From assembly GCA_035771175.1 (NCBI GenBank), contig CM069599.1:36953707-37017706 (forward strand): a DNA stretch of 64,000 nucleotides. The letters are read 5' to 3'. The notes under the pieces were generated by a model that saw only the letters and a program-made list of their open reading frames with translations, did no database searches and had not been told where the DNA came from. Origin of the DNA: Paratinospora sagittata (lineage: Eukaryota; Streptophyta; Magnoliopsida; Ranunculales; Menispermaceae). The position numbers were made by a program, and so were the translations under genes. Position 1 is the first letter of the stretch. Every line of letters begins with the position of its first letter. Positions 36,713 to 50,316 of this stretch are shown here, one piece after another.

Positions 36713-39521
36713 AACCTAGAGCCCTTCTGTCCTGAGGTGTACAACTCGTCTTTGATGGTACATAATCCAACTCTGTTTCTACATGATAATGCATAATCTA
36801 CTTGGATGCTGACATGCGTCTATTACTTTTCCATCGTTGGCTCAAATACTGAGAAATAACCTGCATTGTATTTCAAAAGTTCTGTAATACCATCGGTCTG
36901 AATGAAGAAAATTAGAAATTGTTACCTGTTTAGTCATTTGTTGAATGCTGATTTCTTAGAATGGCTTGCATTTTTGCATTGACGAAAAGTAACTGTTCAT
37001 GCGAAAAGATGGTTTTTGAAAGATCTATAAAAGAGGATCATGCACAAAGTAAGACTTGGATAATGATAGGAGGAAGGTCTTGATCCGGTGATGTCAATAT
37101 ATAACCTACTGGAGACACTTCATTTCTGCAGTGTACAATTTATCTTGGGCTGCTAGATGAGGCTGAGCTAGGCTGGATTGAATGCTAACCATGTTGCAAA
37201 AGGGAAGAGGAGTTGAGCAATTAATTGGGCTACAGGCAATCTTAATCAATTATTGCTGGGAGCCTGGGACTTAGAATGCAAGACACTAAATAGGAGAGAA
37301 TTGATTGTTAGGAAGAGTGATAAATCAACCACTTTAAGGGGATTTTATTGAGCCCAAAATTGTTCAAAATATAATAGTCATGCATTGTAGAAAGATGTTC
37401 CTTAGATATACATGGTATGTTGCTTCCCGAAACAAGTAAAATTAATAATAACTAAAGTTCATGAAGCAAACTTGGTTATTCTGGTCATTAGTCAGTCTTG
37501 CCCAAGTAGTGGCTTTGAACTAAAATACTACTGTCAAACTCAGTGGAACTTTTCCCACTGAATTTATGTGCCTTGGTTTCTTTCTTCCTCTACTCAGATT
37601 GGAAAACATCCTTTAAATACCATGGGCTGGTTAAGCACGGGTTAAGCTGCCAATGTCTCTTCTGTTTAAAATTGGAAATACCATGAATTTCATGTGGGGA
37701 ATCAAAGAAACGAGGGAAAAGTATAACTTTGATGGTTGAACGGTTGAGTCAAGAAAAGCAAGTACCAATTTCCCAGTTATAACTCAGAGCGAGTTTTGGA
37801 ACAGATTTTTTTGCTGTAGTTGCATAAAAAGCAAATTTGCAGTTCTTAGTCGCAACCAAATTGAAGCTTATCTTAGTAATTAAATTTATAACTTATGATG
37901 GACGTATGTGTGGGTTGGCATTTTTTGGTACTTTTTCTTTGGTATAAAGAAAGAGGATTTAATATACTACAGAAATGGCGGAGAATTAATCCTTTTACTT
38001 TTCTTTTAGGTGTAGAGAGTTATGAGCATTGCTGGATACAATCAAGATCTGATCATGCTTTTGATGCATAAAAAACTTCCCATAGAATCTCTACTAATAT
38101 CTCTGTCAGAAATTTTCATCCTCTTGGCATCTCTAAGAAAGAAATCTTTTGCTCCATGGGGTACTTACGAGTGTTACTTTACTGGCGGATAACTCGGTTG
38201 CTCCATGTGCATTTTTCTTTTACTTTTTTTTTTTTTTTCATGTACAACAGAAGTGGTGTTTCCATGCTGAAGACCCCACATTGTATTATAGCTTCTGCTC
38301 TGACGATTTGAATGAACTTCTAAATAGAAACAAATATATAGATATATTTGTATATATTGATTTCATTTAGGTATTAGTGGTTGGGATTTACCCTTTTTTA
38401 CCTCATATATTCGGAAGGGTAAAGGGGGGAAAGGAAGAAGAGGCCTATGAACTTTGTTTTGAAAATTAGGATGAGATGTCTGTTTTCCTTTTTGGATTAT
38501 TAGTTTGGACTTTGGACGTTGCATTTGGGATGTCTTCAGCAATATGTTGGACTTGTTGGTTTACTTAAGCAAGCAATAGATGCTTTGTTTTTCTGCTGTA
38601 CATACATTCAAATAGAATTAAGATGTGTTACAGGCTTGTAATCCAAGACTCTTGTGTGTATTTCTTTCCGGTATCTCCTGCTCTAACTAAACATGTACTT
38701 GTGTTGAATTTCTTGTTCTACATTTCAGGAACATGTGGCTGGCCTGATGAGGTGGTGAACAATTTGGTGGTCGTATACCCCATGGGATTACCGGATTAAT
38801 ACAGTTATTGCTGCTGATTCTCCTTTTTTTTTTTTTTTTTGGTAAATTTTTTTTCTCCACTTTGTTTACAGTTGAAAGCCGTAGAACAAGTGGTGTTTCA
38901 AAATTTATGTACAATTTCCCTGTTGTCCTTTGTCTTCTGTATTATTTTTTCCCCCTATCATATGATATGATGAAAAAACCATTTATGTACTTGCCTTTCA
39001 ATTGCACTTTCTCCCTAACACAAAAATAAAAAGAGTAAATAACAGAGATGCAAAGAGAGAGAGAAGGAAAAATAGAGTAAGAAATATGGAATGCGTACTG
39101 TTTTTTGTGTTTTGTTTTTAGGGAGTTGTGTGCACAAATGTTTTTATAGCAGAATTGGAAAGTGGCAATGTAAGATTGTTACGCATATTTGCTCAAGCAA
39201 CCTCCCATGATAGAATGAAACTGGAGAGAAAACAAATTCACGAAACTTACCTGCCATGAAACCTACTTGGACATTATACGAGCCAGTACCACTAATACTC
39301 AACATGTCAATATAAGGTTCAACATAATGACCCAAAAGTGCACATCACACCATATTAGCCAATTGATGCTCCAGGCTCTGAAACATGGGATTAATTCTGT
39401 ACAACCTGTATGGTATGCTCCAAAATCTAGCAGATTACAAGAAGCTACTTTGTAATTTACAGTTGTTTAATTATTTACATCCAGCACAAACGTAAGCCTA
39501 ATATCACTTGGGCTTTATTTT
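36713..39521. other. 3' region of the AMBRA1-like gene and convergent spacer
   Basis: No coding gene is supported. A good acceptor (CATTTCAG, ending 38728) opens a segment 'gaacatgtggctggcctgatgaggtggtgaac' that could be an untranslated last exon of the AMBRA1-like gene. T-runs lie near 38225-38239 and 38824-38840. The gene at 39522-44138 converges from the other side. Confidence 0.4.
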
Positions 39522-42500
39522 CTAGTAGTGCAGCCTTCTCCAAAATGCCAATGATCTTTTCTTTCTATTACTTGTCCTATTAACATGTTTCCACTTCCGA
39601 TACTGTTCTCGTTCCTTCAACCAGCTCGAGTAATCCTTCCCTTGCTTGCACACAACAAAATCTGCTAAATCATCAAAGTCAGGTGGTCTTTGTCCCCCTT
39701 CTCGCAACAAATTGATGAAAGACTCCCCGTTGCAGGTGGAATCTTCCTCTATACTAAGAACAGTCTCCTCATTCTTGAGTAGCAAGACATTTTGCGAATT
39801 TTCCTGTTGATTCCTGCAAAGAAAAAAAAAAGCTTGTTTCATAACACTTAACACTTCTCTTCATTTGAAAATAAAGCTGTACAAAAACACCTTAAATTAA
39901 GAACAGTTTTAAAGGGCTCAAAGTTGTGAGTTCAGGTCATGTTTAAAAGAGTTTCAGGTTGCTGATATTGCAGAAGTTTATCCTAAACCACTGTGACGTA
40001 ATGTGATCCTTCGTTAGATTATGTTAACAAGGTATTGTTTAAGAATTTTGATGATGGCACAGAGGTGAAAGCACACATCTTCTATATATTGTTTCTCAAT
40101 TGCTTTGATCACTTTTGCTACCAATTCTTCAAAATTGGAGGAAATACTTCGTTAAGGACAAGAAGCAATACTGCACATGTCAATCTTTGTAATGCTTTGC
40201 CAAGCCACATGCTTCAAACAAAAAATAATCGCTGGAAAAGGGTACCTTAAGTTTAGCATCTGGACCTTTTGAAACTTTGATGCGATAACTAAGCTGGAAC
40301 TTCGCACAACCACAACCTATAACACTAAATGTATTTAGAAATATAAAGTAGTTGCCATGAATTAAAGTAAAAGAAGATATAAATCAATGAAGCATATCAA
40401 AAAGAAAAAATCACCTGTGAGTGTTCTTCTGAAGATTGTGATGGCAAAGGCTTGGTTTCAAGACCAAAGATTGGCTTCAGTGCATCTAGATTACCCTCTT
40501 CAAAAATGATCAAATTCATCAATGTCATTATCATGAGCACACAGGCCTTCCACAGGCATTCATGTCCACTTCTGAAACTAAATCTAAACAGGCATGCAAA
40601 ATGCAATAGAAACACGTTTGATTCCTTATGGTTTGCCTGGTAAATTCTCCTCCTCACTTCAGGTACAGGTTCTTTGGTTGATTGACTATGGGTAAATTCC
40701 TGGAAAGAACCAATAATATTCTTAATAAGATTATATTCCCTAGATTGAAAGCAGTTTTTCAAAGTCTTTAGGCAACCTGAACTCCCTCTTTGCAGACACC
40801 AAATAGTTATTAGTAATGAATTGCCCATTAACTTTATTATAGAAGCCAGGAGATACATTTGCTGCTGACTTAAATCTCCACTTCTCTGAAGTACAAAGCC
40901 CTCTATATCACCAGAAACTGTCTGTGATATGATGCGATTCAAAATTAACAAGAACTCATCTTTGTGTGATTTGTAGAGAATAAATTGATTCCACTTCTTA
41001 TCTGCAGTAAAAGAACTCAATATCTCTGATTTTGTTTTGGAAGATAGAGAATGCACATTAGCAGCAAACTTTGCTACTTGAAGCTTGATATTTTCACATG
41101 TGACTGGTCTAATGCAAGATTCATAAGATGAACAGAAGCCTCTCCTCAACATGCATGGTTTATGACAAGAACTTGATCCACTTTTAGTTCTAAGAGGATT
41201 GTCTTCCAATTGTAAGCTGGACATGTTTCTATTATATAAAATAAAAGCTCTCTCAAATGTGGATAAGTAGCAATTTACAAATTTGCAATCAAGTTTTTCA
41301 AAATCTGAAGGCATGGCATCAGTAATGGATCTTGAAACCAAGGAAATGCCATAAGCTTGGAATATTTGTGGAGCAGAGAGCATGATGGGGTCCTCAAAGA
41401 AACTCATAGCAGCAACTATCCTAACTTCTATGGTCGGATATTCCTTGCCATGCCACAGGGGCAATCTGTTGAGGAACCTTGTAAATGCTAGCTGATCAGT
41501 ATTTAATAAGAGAAAATGAGCAGAGATCAGCTCCATCACAGCATTTGCATCACCATCACCATAATCCAATTGGCACTTAAATAGCTTCTCTTTTGAACAA
41601 GAAATGGCATCAATCTTTACAAAATACTGTCTCAAACGTCTATGCACCAGAAGCTCATCCATGAAAACCTGAGAATTACACCTAAATGTAAGTTTCTTGC
41701 CACAAAATTCTTGTGTAACTTCTTCAGCTAGTGTAAAGAGATCTACAAAGAAAAGATATCAGAAAGCAATGATAAAAGTTGTACAGTTTTGAAAACTTCA
41801 GTTAAGTTTTCAATTTGAACACTGAATGGAACAAGCAATCAAGATGAAAGAAATATAAGAAACAGGCAGGAAACATCACAACGAGACTGCTGTCAACCAA
41901 AAAATAAAAAACCCTTTCAGATAGGCAAAGTGCTATCATTTATAAGGAAAAGCAAATAATAGAGAAAGGTGGAATCTCCCAAGTAAGATCCAGCTTTGAC
42001 CATAGATGCACTCAGCATATCTGCCTAACTACAAGCTGCCATGTTGGGCACCTAGAGGTACATGGATATCCCATGAGACACCATTTATTTCAAAAGGATT
42101 AAAAGAGAAACTCACTTGCAGAAGTCTTAAGAAAATGCTATGGTATTCACGTCAGAAATTTAGTTTGGCATGGATGCATAGTAATCTCGTTATTGTTCTG
42201 AAAACATCAAACTTTTTTACAGTTATGGGCCATGGATTGTCAAAAAATGCCTTGACATATGCTCATATCCATGAAGGTTATCATTCATCGTCCCACATGC
42301 ATTTTCAGGACATACCCACAATAGTTTGATAACAGCAACCCCAAAGATGCTTTTAATCATGATTAAGTAGTATTTTAAATTATCTAGTTTATCTTTCTAG
42401 ATACGGCACTTGGGAACTTGGGAGATATCATGATTATCATCAACATCAAAACAACAGTTGGACCAATAATTCAATATTCAACAGGATACAAGGAAATTAC

Positions 42501-44138
42501 ATAATAAAGTTTAATGAACAAAAATACCTCAAGAATAGAGCAAAATAAAGGCATGGGAGAAACAGGTAGTTCAGCAGAACAAATAAAAGCACCAGACTTC
42601 TCCGTGATAGAAGTGATATGGCCATCTCCAGCATAAGTGCATTCACATGAAATGAATCTCCTGAAATTAACGATTCTTTCTCTAACTTCAGTCATGTAGC
42701 GAGATATATGAAATGTTAATTCTGGAGAACATAACTTGCTGAGGATTGAAAGGAGAATCTCGCATTTCTCCAATAGAACACTCCGGTCAAACTCTAGTAA
42801 GAGCAACATCACAATACAGCACCTTAATAGCAGAGTAAATTCTGGTTGAGGAGCCCATGTATCTGAATTCATGCCAGACTTTTGAGTTTCTAAGTCTTCA
42901 GGGACAAAGAATAATGCAGAATATAATCGTTCAAACCTATTGGAAAGTTCGCTGAAGAGAAAATTGCATAGATTATGAATGCCATTGAATTCCTCATCAG
43001 GTCCAAATTTAAGGCTCCTAATATCAAAGTAATTTGGACCTTCAGAACTGGCACAATATAGAGAAGAGTAGACAAGCTGATCATACAATTTTTTTAGAAT
43101 TGGTGGCTTGACTGCCTGAAAAGTTTAGATAATTGGAATCAGGCAAAAATGTAGCAGTTATTCATGCACAACAAGTTATAAGGAATGAGAATGTAGCAAA
43201 AATACCAATTCCATACCTCAGGATGCTGCGCATCAACAGCATCCAATGCATGTTGAAAAACCTCCAGGAAAGAACCAGCTTCCTGAACTGTACTGAACAC
43301 AATAAATGCAATGGACTATGTCTAATCAGTGCATTTTCTTAACAAATTATAAAGCTTTAGATGTAGTCAATATTTAAGAAAAGTAATAAATCATGACACA
43401 AAATCTTCTAAAATAATTCATAATCTTAATTAATTATTCAGGAACTAAATGACTTGTTACCTAGAGATATGCTAATGACAAGTAAAGGAGGATATGGGCT
43501 GCTAGCACCAATAATATAGAGTTACACTGATTAAAATAGGAGAAATGAAAAGATCACTCTTTCAAAATAATAATAATAATAATAACAATAAAAACCATTT
43601 CTTGGTTCTATTTCGACCCAGATAGCATTTGACTCCATCCGAATCGAAAAATGTCAACGAGATAGACCCTAAAACAAGGTTGAACTATTAGCAAAATTCT
43701 AACTGCAGAAGCTCGTGTTTCAATCTCGAGAGATTGTGCAATTAGAACTGCCATTCTTCATTCCACTGCATTGAAGGAGCCCAGAAACTAAATCTGGCAT
43801 TCAAAAATATCCAATCAAATGCCCTAATCAAAAAGCTCTTGGGAAATACTGAAAATGGGCAAGAATTGAAATGGCATAGAATTAAATTAAGACCCAAAAA
43901 CCCATTAAAGGGGAAGGTGGTACAAGTGAAAAATCTAACACGGGCATCTTGCAAAAGCTACAATTCTAACATTTCTGGATCACACAGGATGGAAACAGCA
44001 GTAGCACGTACAAATTGAACTAAAGAGCAGTAATTAAATATACCAATTATCAAAGAACTGATCGAATTCCGGTGGATCTGATTGCGTTTCCTTGAGCTTC
44101 TCACTTGTCACCAAAGCCATAATATTATCAGCTGCCAT
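39522..44138 (-). CDS. Large plant protein of unknown function
   Basis: Six exons (minus): 44138-44044, 43292-43217, 43115-42528, 41668-40415, 40316-40246, 39813-39522. They join in frame to 791 residues. The 71-nt exon 40316-40246 is needed: without it exon 40415 and exon 39813 are out of phase, and with it the frame is restored. Seen: an N-terminus MAADNIMALVTSEKLKETQS; a helix-rich, Leu-rich body (LLLRCCIVMLLLLEFDRSVL; QQQMYLLASIIKLMGNSLLI) suggesting an alpha-solenoid-like fold; and a basic C-terminus (DYSSWLKEREQYRKWKHVNR then TSNRKKRSLAFWRR), possibly a nuclear signal. No catalytic motif is recognised. Hydrophobic stretches are short and not convincing membrane spans. I do not know this family. 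Confidence 0.82.
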
Positions 44139-44382
44139 TGCTAATAACACCGGAAACTCAGAAACTGTTCTCACTTCACTTCGTAACAACCATTCAGACT
44201 AGAACGAAACCAAGTGGCACCAGAGTTATTTCGAAGGATTTGCGAGGGTAATAAGGTCAAAAAACTGCTTCCACTTGGCGGTAAATGGCGGGTTTTTCTG
44301 GGTATGAGTTTGAATTTGCGCGGGAAAGAGAGCTTTCGTGTTTGAAATTTGAGCTCAAAACTTTTTTTTTTTTTTTTCGCAA

Positions 44383-44646
44383 GAATGCCAAAATCTTCCG
44401 CTTCCAGATTCCGACCACTTGGACGAATCCCAATTGGAATCGCAAACACTTGGAACACTAGAATTAATCAATCGTTTGATCGAAGAAGAGCTTAGAACAA
44501 GATCAATCGAAAATGATAATTTATTCGGAGAGCAAAAAGCAGAGAAAAACGGAGTTTATATTAGAGAAACCTTCACAAAACCCACCTTGGAAAACCTTAG
44601 AAAAGAGCCTTCACGAAGAGGGGCCACGCAAATTTATCTCATTTAA
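44383..44646 (+). other. Possible short exon or gene remnant opposite the 44.1-kb promoter
   Basis: An open + frame with coding-like composition starts behind a T17 tract and CGCAAG, an acceptor-like site near 44359-44382, and runs to a TAA at 44644. It contains DESQLESQTLGTLELINRLI and VYIRETFTKPTLENLRKE. No ATG opens this frame and no upstream exon was found. It lies 240-500 bp upstream of the minus-strand gene's ATG. It may be a divergent gene fragment, a pseudogene or chance. Confidence 0.3.
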
Positions 44647-45740
44647 TGGCCTGGAGAGTTTATATAGAGACTAACAGTCAAATCTATGAACCTTTTGGTT
44701 TCTTTGAGTTGAGTTTAGTAAGTTGTTTAGGTTAGGTTGAGTTCTAAAATAACTAATTCTTAATTTGAGTTAGGTTACGAGTTTAATCCATAAAAATTCG
44801 AGTATCTTGACTTGAACCTACCTATTCTATATAAATTTTAAGAAATATATTATGTTTATTTAATGATTTAGTCATATTATGTGTTATTTTTTAAAATTTT
44901 ATAATAAAATTCACTTTGCATTTACAATTTTATTAACAATCATTTATTATTTTTTTAATTTTTTAATAAAAAATAATAAATTTATAATAAACAATAATAA
45001 ATTTATAATAAACTCATATTTGTATTTAATATTTTTTCTTAAGGCATTTAATATTTTTTTTAAACTTTAAAAAATATATATATATTAAGCCTAATTACAA
45101 TCTGATCAATCAATCCAATTCAAATCCAATTCGAATTATTTGAATTAAGTTAAGTTTTAAATTAACTATCCCGAGCTGTTTGAATTAAATTAAATTTTAA
45201 CCTCAAATTAACCTAATTTAATCTATGTACACCCCTAGACGAGATGCTTCCTTTTGTTACCCGTCAAGAGCTTATACAAGTTCAAACACGTCCGCAGATC
45301 CACTGTTCATACCAATTGCAAAGAGCGCGCCAGATCATACTAGTTTGTTCATTTTACATCATAAAACCCTCGAAGTATCTTTACTTAAGTACATATAAAC
45401 AAGTTACACTGTTACAGAAGCTGAAAAAACACCCTTTAAATTAGAGGACCTACCGGGAAAATGTTTCAAAAGAAATTGCAATTACCAATCAAATTTATTC
45501 TGTGATCTGGCCGTGTCAGCACAGCAATATGTTCATTGTACAAATATTGATGTAGTATTGATAAAATAAAAGAGCACTTTGATAACACTCAAATACAAAT
45601 CGGTTTTATTAACCTAAGTAAAATAGAAGTAACACAAAATATTACACGGAGGAAATGCAGGAGCTTGTGACTTTGAATCATAAGCTTGATCTTTGCAGAA
45701 AACTTCACAAGGTCAGTGATGAATACAGCCAAGGTTGGCA
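44647..45740. other. AT-rich spacer before the DHQS 3' end
   Basis: Contains degenerate GAGTTGAGTTTAGT / AAATTAACCTAATTTAATC-like stretches, perhaps retroelement remnants. No gene is visible. The end holds the 3' UTR of DHQS. Confidence 0.45.
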
Positions 45741-48700
45741 TCAAGATCTACAGAATGCATGAAGAGTCTCATCTAGAGCTTTTCTGTCGTAATCGCCGGT
45801 AAAAACACAGTTGCCAAGAGGGCCTTTGAGAAGTATGAGTCTCAATAGTCCATCAGCCACCTTCTTATCAACCTATAGTCCCAGAAGATTTATAACCATT
45901 AGAAATGAGAGTAGAAAACGTTTTGAGTTATAAGGGAAGAACTTGTTTCATAAACTCATACCGCCATGTAAGATTTGAACATCTCAACTGTCATCATTTC
46001 GGGTGGGGAAACGGGTAAGTTGGCCTCTTGTAAAATGTTGTATACTCGCTTCACAAGTGACTCGTCTATCCAGCCGAGTCTATGTGACATGTCCACAGCC
46101 ATGACCTAGGCATGCAAACACAGATATCTTCAGTACAAGGAAAGAATAAAACATTGTAATCAGTGAATGGTAGCAGCATAAGCCTTACAGTGCCAGCTGC
46201 AACAGCTTCTCCATGCAGCCACTGACCATAGCCAAACCCAGCTTCTATTGCCTGAAAAGTGCATTTGGAAGGAAATATAAGCAGCAGATCAACACTAAAC
46301 AACTAATACCAAAGCTAGTCACTGTCTTTGATTCAAATGAAGGAAATCCTATAATGTGATAGCATATGAACGAAGTACTTGATTCCCTCTGCATATATTA
46401 CTTCATAAAAAGTCATATTGTTCTTAGTATTACAAAATACGTGAAAGTCCAAGGATACCATCGGAGACTTAACATTCCAATCCAGTAGCATCAAACAAGC
46501 TTGTAAAATGAACAAGTCTGGTTGAAGATCAGATGATAACTCAGAAGAGTTTGTTATTTGTATGACCTCTTTGTGGCTCCCTCATCAAATCAACTGATAA
46601 ATAAATGATTGAAACTCAAGCTTTAGTACTTCATTTTTCTTCCATACTGCTTTTTTTTTGTTTTCCCCCCTTCATTTGTTGTGTCCATAATGAAAGCTTG
46701 CACTATTGCATTTGTAATTCAGGTAGTAACAATCAACTAAATTTTTTTTTTTTTTTTTTGAAAACAACAATCAACTAAATCTATACCATATAAAGGGAGT
46801 GGTTTTGAAGTCCTTGGCCTTTTCAATATAATAATGTCAATTTTCTTTGTTAATTAACACGTGAATAGCATATGCAAGCTTCATACTATTTATGCGAAGT
46901 ATAATGAAACTAAATTAGTATTAATAAATTGGTTGCGACTGTATGTAAAGAGGAAACAAAAACTCACATGCCCAAATGTGTGGCCCAAGTTCAATGTAGC
47001 CCTCAGTCCGCTTTCCTTCTCATCCAAGGATACGACCTCAGCTTTGTTTTCACAAGAACGCTTGATAGCATAAGCAAGAGCATTTGGGTCCCTGTAGGGT
47101 GTACACAATAGTCATAGAGGGAAAACATAAAAGAGGGAACCAAGACAATGGGAACAAAAACAAAAAATATTCATTTCATTAGGAAACTCAGGTCTAGATT
47201 TCCTTAACATCATCATCACTGATGTCTCGTCTCATTGCAGGGCGTTTTCAATCAGACATCCACCAATGAAAGCTTGCCAATTGATCTAGAACAATCTCGA
47301 ACTTACACGAATGAAAGGATAAGCCATGCAAGACCCACCAAAAAACAAGAGAAATTATGAAGATACCTTGCTAATAGTGCAGGCATATTCTTCTCTTGCC
47401 ACTCAAAAAATTCTGCATCCCTAATAAGCCCATACTTCACAACTTCTGCAAGACCAGAAGCTAATTCCCTTTCTGGCAATGTATTTAAGGTATCCGTGTC
47501 AACAAGTACACATTGTGGCTGGTAGAAAGCACCAATCAAGTTTTTCCCAAGCGAGTGATTTATTCCAGTTTTGCCCCCAACAGAAGAATCAACCTAAGAA
47601 AAATTCACTAGAGTGAGCAAAAACATATGAACAATTTAACACAGCACAAACAAAAATAAGCAGAAAAGACATCCTATATACCTGTGCCATGACAGTAGTT
47701 GGAATTTGAATGAAATTAACCCCTCGAAGAAAAGCAGCGGCGGCAAACCCACACATGTCACCAATGACACCTCCTCCAAGAGCAACAAATGTGGCACGGC
47801 GATCAAACCTGGATTCTATGGCCTTGTCAAAGACCTTCATGAGAGTATCCTAGTGATAACAAGTAAACAATAAAAGTCAATCTCCATGTTCGCCTGGTAG
47901 TTAGGCCTCTATCTAAAAGCTAAGTTAATTGATTTCTAACATGGTATCAGAGTTCTAATCATGGAGGTCTTATGATCAAACTTTCTTGCAAGCATTTACC
48001 TGTTTATCTTATTTTTAAGTCTTTTATTTCCTCCTTATTATAAATCTAATCCCCTTTCAATTATACATGTGAGGTGGAGCAGCATTAATATCTATATTTG
48101 CTATAGTTAGGCCTCTCCATTGGTTTCTAACAATATAATTACAGAAAACAACGAGAGTGAAATACTCAATCCACATACCATGTTCTTGTACTTCTCTCCA
48201 TCCGGTAAAATTACGCTCTCAACCGAAACACTTGAATTTCCATGCGTCAGAGCATTTACAACTTTGTCAAGGTATAAAGGAGCGACGGTGGTGTTAGTAA
48301 CCACTAGAACTTTCTTCCCATGGACATGCCTGCTCGGCCAATCAAACCATCATCATTAAGAACAAAATTACACAATTTACAACTCGAATTACATTTTTCA
48401 CCCGAAAATTTGATCAAATATCCATCATACAAAGAGAATAGAAAAACTTAAAGTAAGAATATGACACAGAGATTTCAAGATCAAACACATGAAATCTTGA
48501 AATCTCAAAAAAGAGATTACAAAGATAAGAGAATTGACACGAACCTTTGAAGGAGATCAGGTTGTTCGAGAAGACCAGGGCCGATGTAGATCGGGTAGCT
48601 CCGATTCCCCAAATTGACGTCGACAACCGTCGGAACCATGGAGCTCGTACTACTTTTCTGCTCCTCTTGTTCCATGATCTGAGCTGCTGGGCTTGCGGAG

Positions 48701-48906
48701 ATCTTCGATCGAACTCGATCGTGTTTCGAAACAGAAGCACCAGTTTCCACGAGATTCAATCCAAACGAACCACAAGAAGAACTAGAGGAAGAACGACACA
48801 AGACTAAATGACGATTTCGGCGTCGGATGAAGAAATCTCTAGATTCTACAGTAATTGGCGGCTTGATGCGTGACCGAAACGAGGGAGATGTAGTAGAATA
48901 AGCCAT
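45741..48906 (-). CDS. DHQS: 3-dehydroquinate synthase, plastidic
   Basis: Eight exons (minus): 48906-48545, 48329-48179, 47849-47682, 47593-47367, 47091-46968, 46251-46189, 46105-45962, 45872-45741 (stop TGA). All phases join; 456 residues. Residues 1 to about 85 are Ser/Arg-rich, a chloroplast transit peptide. The catalytic body begins [19 protein letters not shown]. The NAD-binding motif GGGVIGD lies at 196-202. The predicted zinc ligands are Glu277 (AEVVKYG), His340 (NLGHTFGH) and His357 (LHGEAVA); their spacing, 63 and 17 residues, equals that of E. coli AroB Glu184/His247/His264. [18 protein letters not shown] is intact. The enzyme converts DAHP to 3-dehydroquinate, step two of the shikimate pathway in plastids. 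Intron 2 carries TRIM element T3. Confidence 0.97.
47890..48132 (+). mobile_element. TRIM-type element T3
   Basis: In DHQS intron 2, opposite to the gene. The left LTR-like unit ends GATTTCTAACA (..47941). Next comes TGGTATCAGAG (47942-47952), 11 of the 12 bases of the plant tRNA-iMet primer-binding site. A 141-bp internal part ends in a purine tract GTGAGGTGGAGCAG, and the right LTR-like unit (48083-48132) ends GGTTTCTAACA. TTAGGCCTCT is shared by both units. The internal part resembles that of T2 (GGAGGTCTT.., CTTGCAAGCATTT). Confidence 0.72.
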
Positions 48907-48951
48907 GAACTAACAATAAGTGTGTTCTGAAAGAGTTCTAAAAACAGTAAA

Positions 48952-48995
48952 CTTTCTCTCTCTCTCTCTCGCTCTCGCTCGCTCGCTTCTCTCTC
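48952..48995 (-). repeat. CT/GA-rich tract in the DHQS leader
   Basis: An imperfect (CT)n/(CTCG)n tract 45-90 bp upstream of the DHQS ATG; on the coding strand it is (GA)n. GA tracts in plant leaders bind BBR/BPC proteins; a regulatory role here is inference. Confidence 0.7.
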
Positions 48996-50316
48996 TGTTC
49001 GTTTGAAAGGTTTCAGAGCTTCGGCTTTTGCAAAGACGCAGAAGAAGAAGAAGAAGAAGAAGAGGGGTAGGTGGGCGACGGCTGAAGACACGAGTGGCCT
49101 TAGGTTTGCACGTGTGACATTCACCAACCCTCTTCAATCGGGTCGTGCCTCATCTCCGTATCAGACAACAGATGCCAAATATCCAAGCCCAAGAACAAGC
49201 CCACATTATATTATAAAGAAGAAGAAATACTCACAGATCCCTACACCAACATGTATAGCACAGAACCATGAGTTAATTGGATTTGATAATTTCTTGTTCC
49301 ACCATCACTTTCAAAAAAAAAAAAAAACAAATCTACTAATTTCCATACCAACAAATGTTGTTAACCAAGTTTAATAATTTTTCATTCTACCATCGCATTA
49401 CTTCCTTTTGTAGAGCCTGCACCATAAAGCTTTTATCCTCTCCAAGTGTTGTACAAGCATATTTGCTAAATTGCATCTTCATCCATTTTGCGACTCAAAT
49501 CCTCAACTGTCAACTTCCACAACACCTAGGGCCACTGGGCCAACACACCGTTAGCATTTGACAAGTATACTTAAAAAGTATAGTTGACTTCTTTTTATCT
49601 TTACAAGATAAAAGAAGATTCTAATCCCATAGGCTAATTTCTAAAATCTTGACTATTTACATTTTATATCTTATTAAAAAGTAAACATATTTAAAAGTGG
49701 TTGATACCTGGAAGAATAACCAAACACAGTTGAAGGACAAGAGGAACTCAAGATAAGGAACAAGCCTAGGTGTTTCCCTAAAAAGAACAATGAGAAAATC
49801 CCACTAAAGAAAATTGATGTTTCATAGATCCACAAAGCCAAATAAGAAAAATAAATAAATAAATAAAAAGAAGAGAAAAAAATCACATCGACATTTTACA
49901 CAGTAGCTATCATATAATTTATCTCCCATGTTATTGAAAAAAAAAAAAAACAAGAAGAAGAAGAGGGAAGGAAAACAAGTTGTGAGATGATTATGTGGTG
50001 TGTACAAATGCCACTTTTATGTGCTTTCTTCAATGGTTAAGTGGGTGGCCTAGACATTAGGCCAAAGGTTCAACCCCTTCTTCATACTCTTTTGATGGCT
50101 TGTATCAAGTATATCTGCAATCTGCACAAGGTAAAGCTACATAATCTTATGAAGGTTGATCATAAATTTATAAGAATTTACCAGTTTAAAAAGACTATTC
50201 AAGGATTGAAACTAATCGCTCAAATTTAGAAGACTTTAAAAAAGAAAGCAAGTTTAGTATTTCTTCAATTTGAGCCAGTAATATATACCTGCTGGGAATG
50301 AAGTGCAAACTATTAA
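48996..50316. other. Spacer between DHQS and the RlmH-like gene
   Basis: Holds the DHQS upstream region, with an (AAG)n run at 49039-49060, and AT-rich DNA. At 50028-50085 a tRNA-like stretch, ATGGTTAAGTGGG..GGTTCAACCCC, may be a SINE remnant. No gene is supported. Confidence 0.45.

Noticed and set aside
38729..38755. Alternative last coding exon of the AMBRA1-like gene
   Set aside because: It would give EHVAGLMRW and stop; the 36686-36712 exon gives VPTYALEC, which fits the family C-terminus. Possibly an untranslated exon.
40452..40643. Plus-strand ORF of 63 codons
   Set aside because: Shadow of the long coding exon 41668-40415 on the minus strand.
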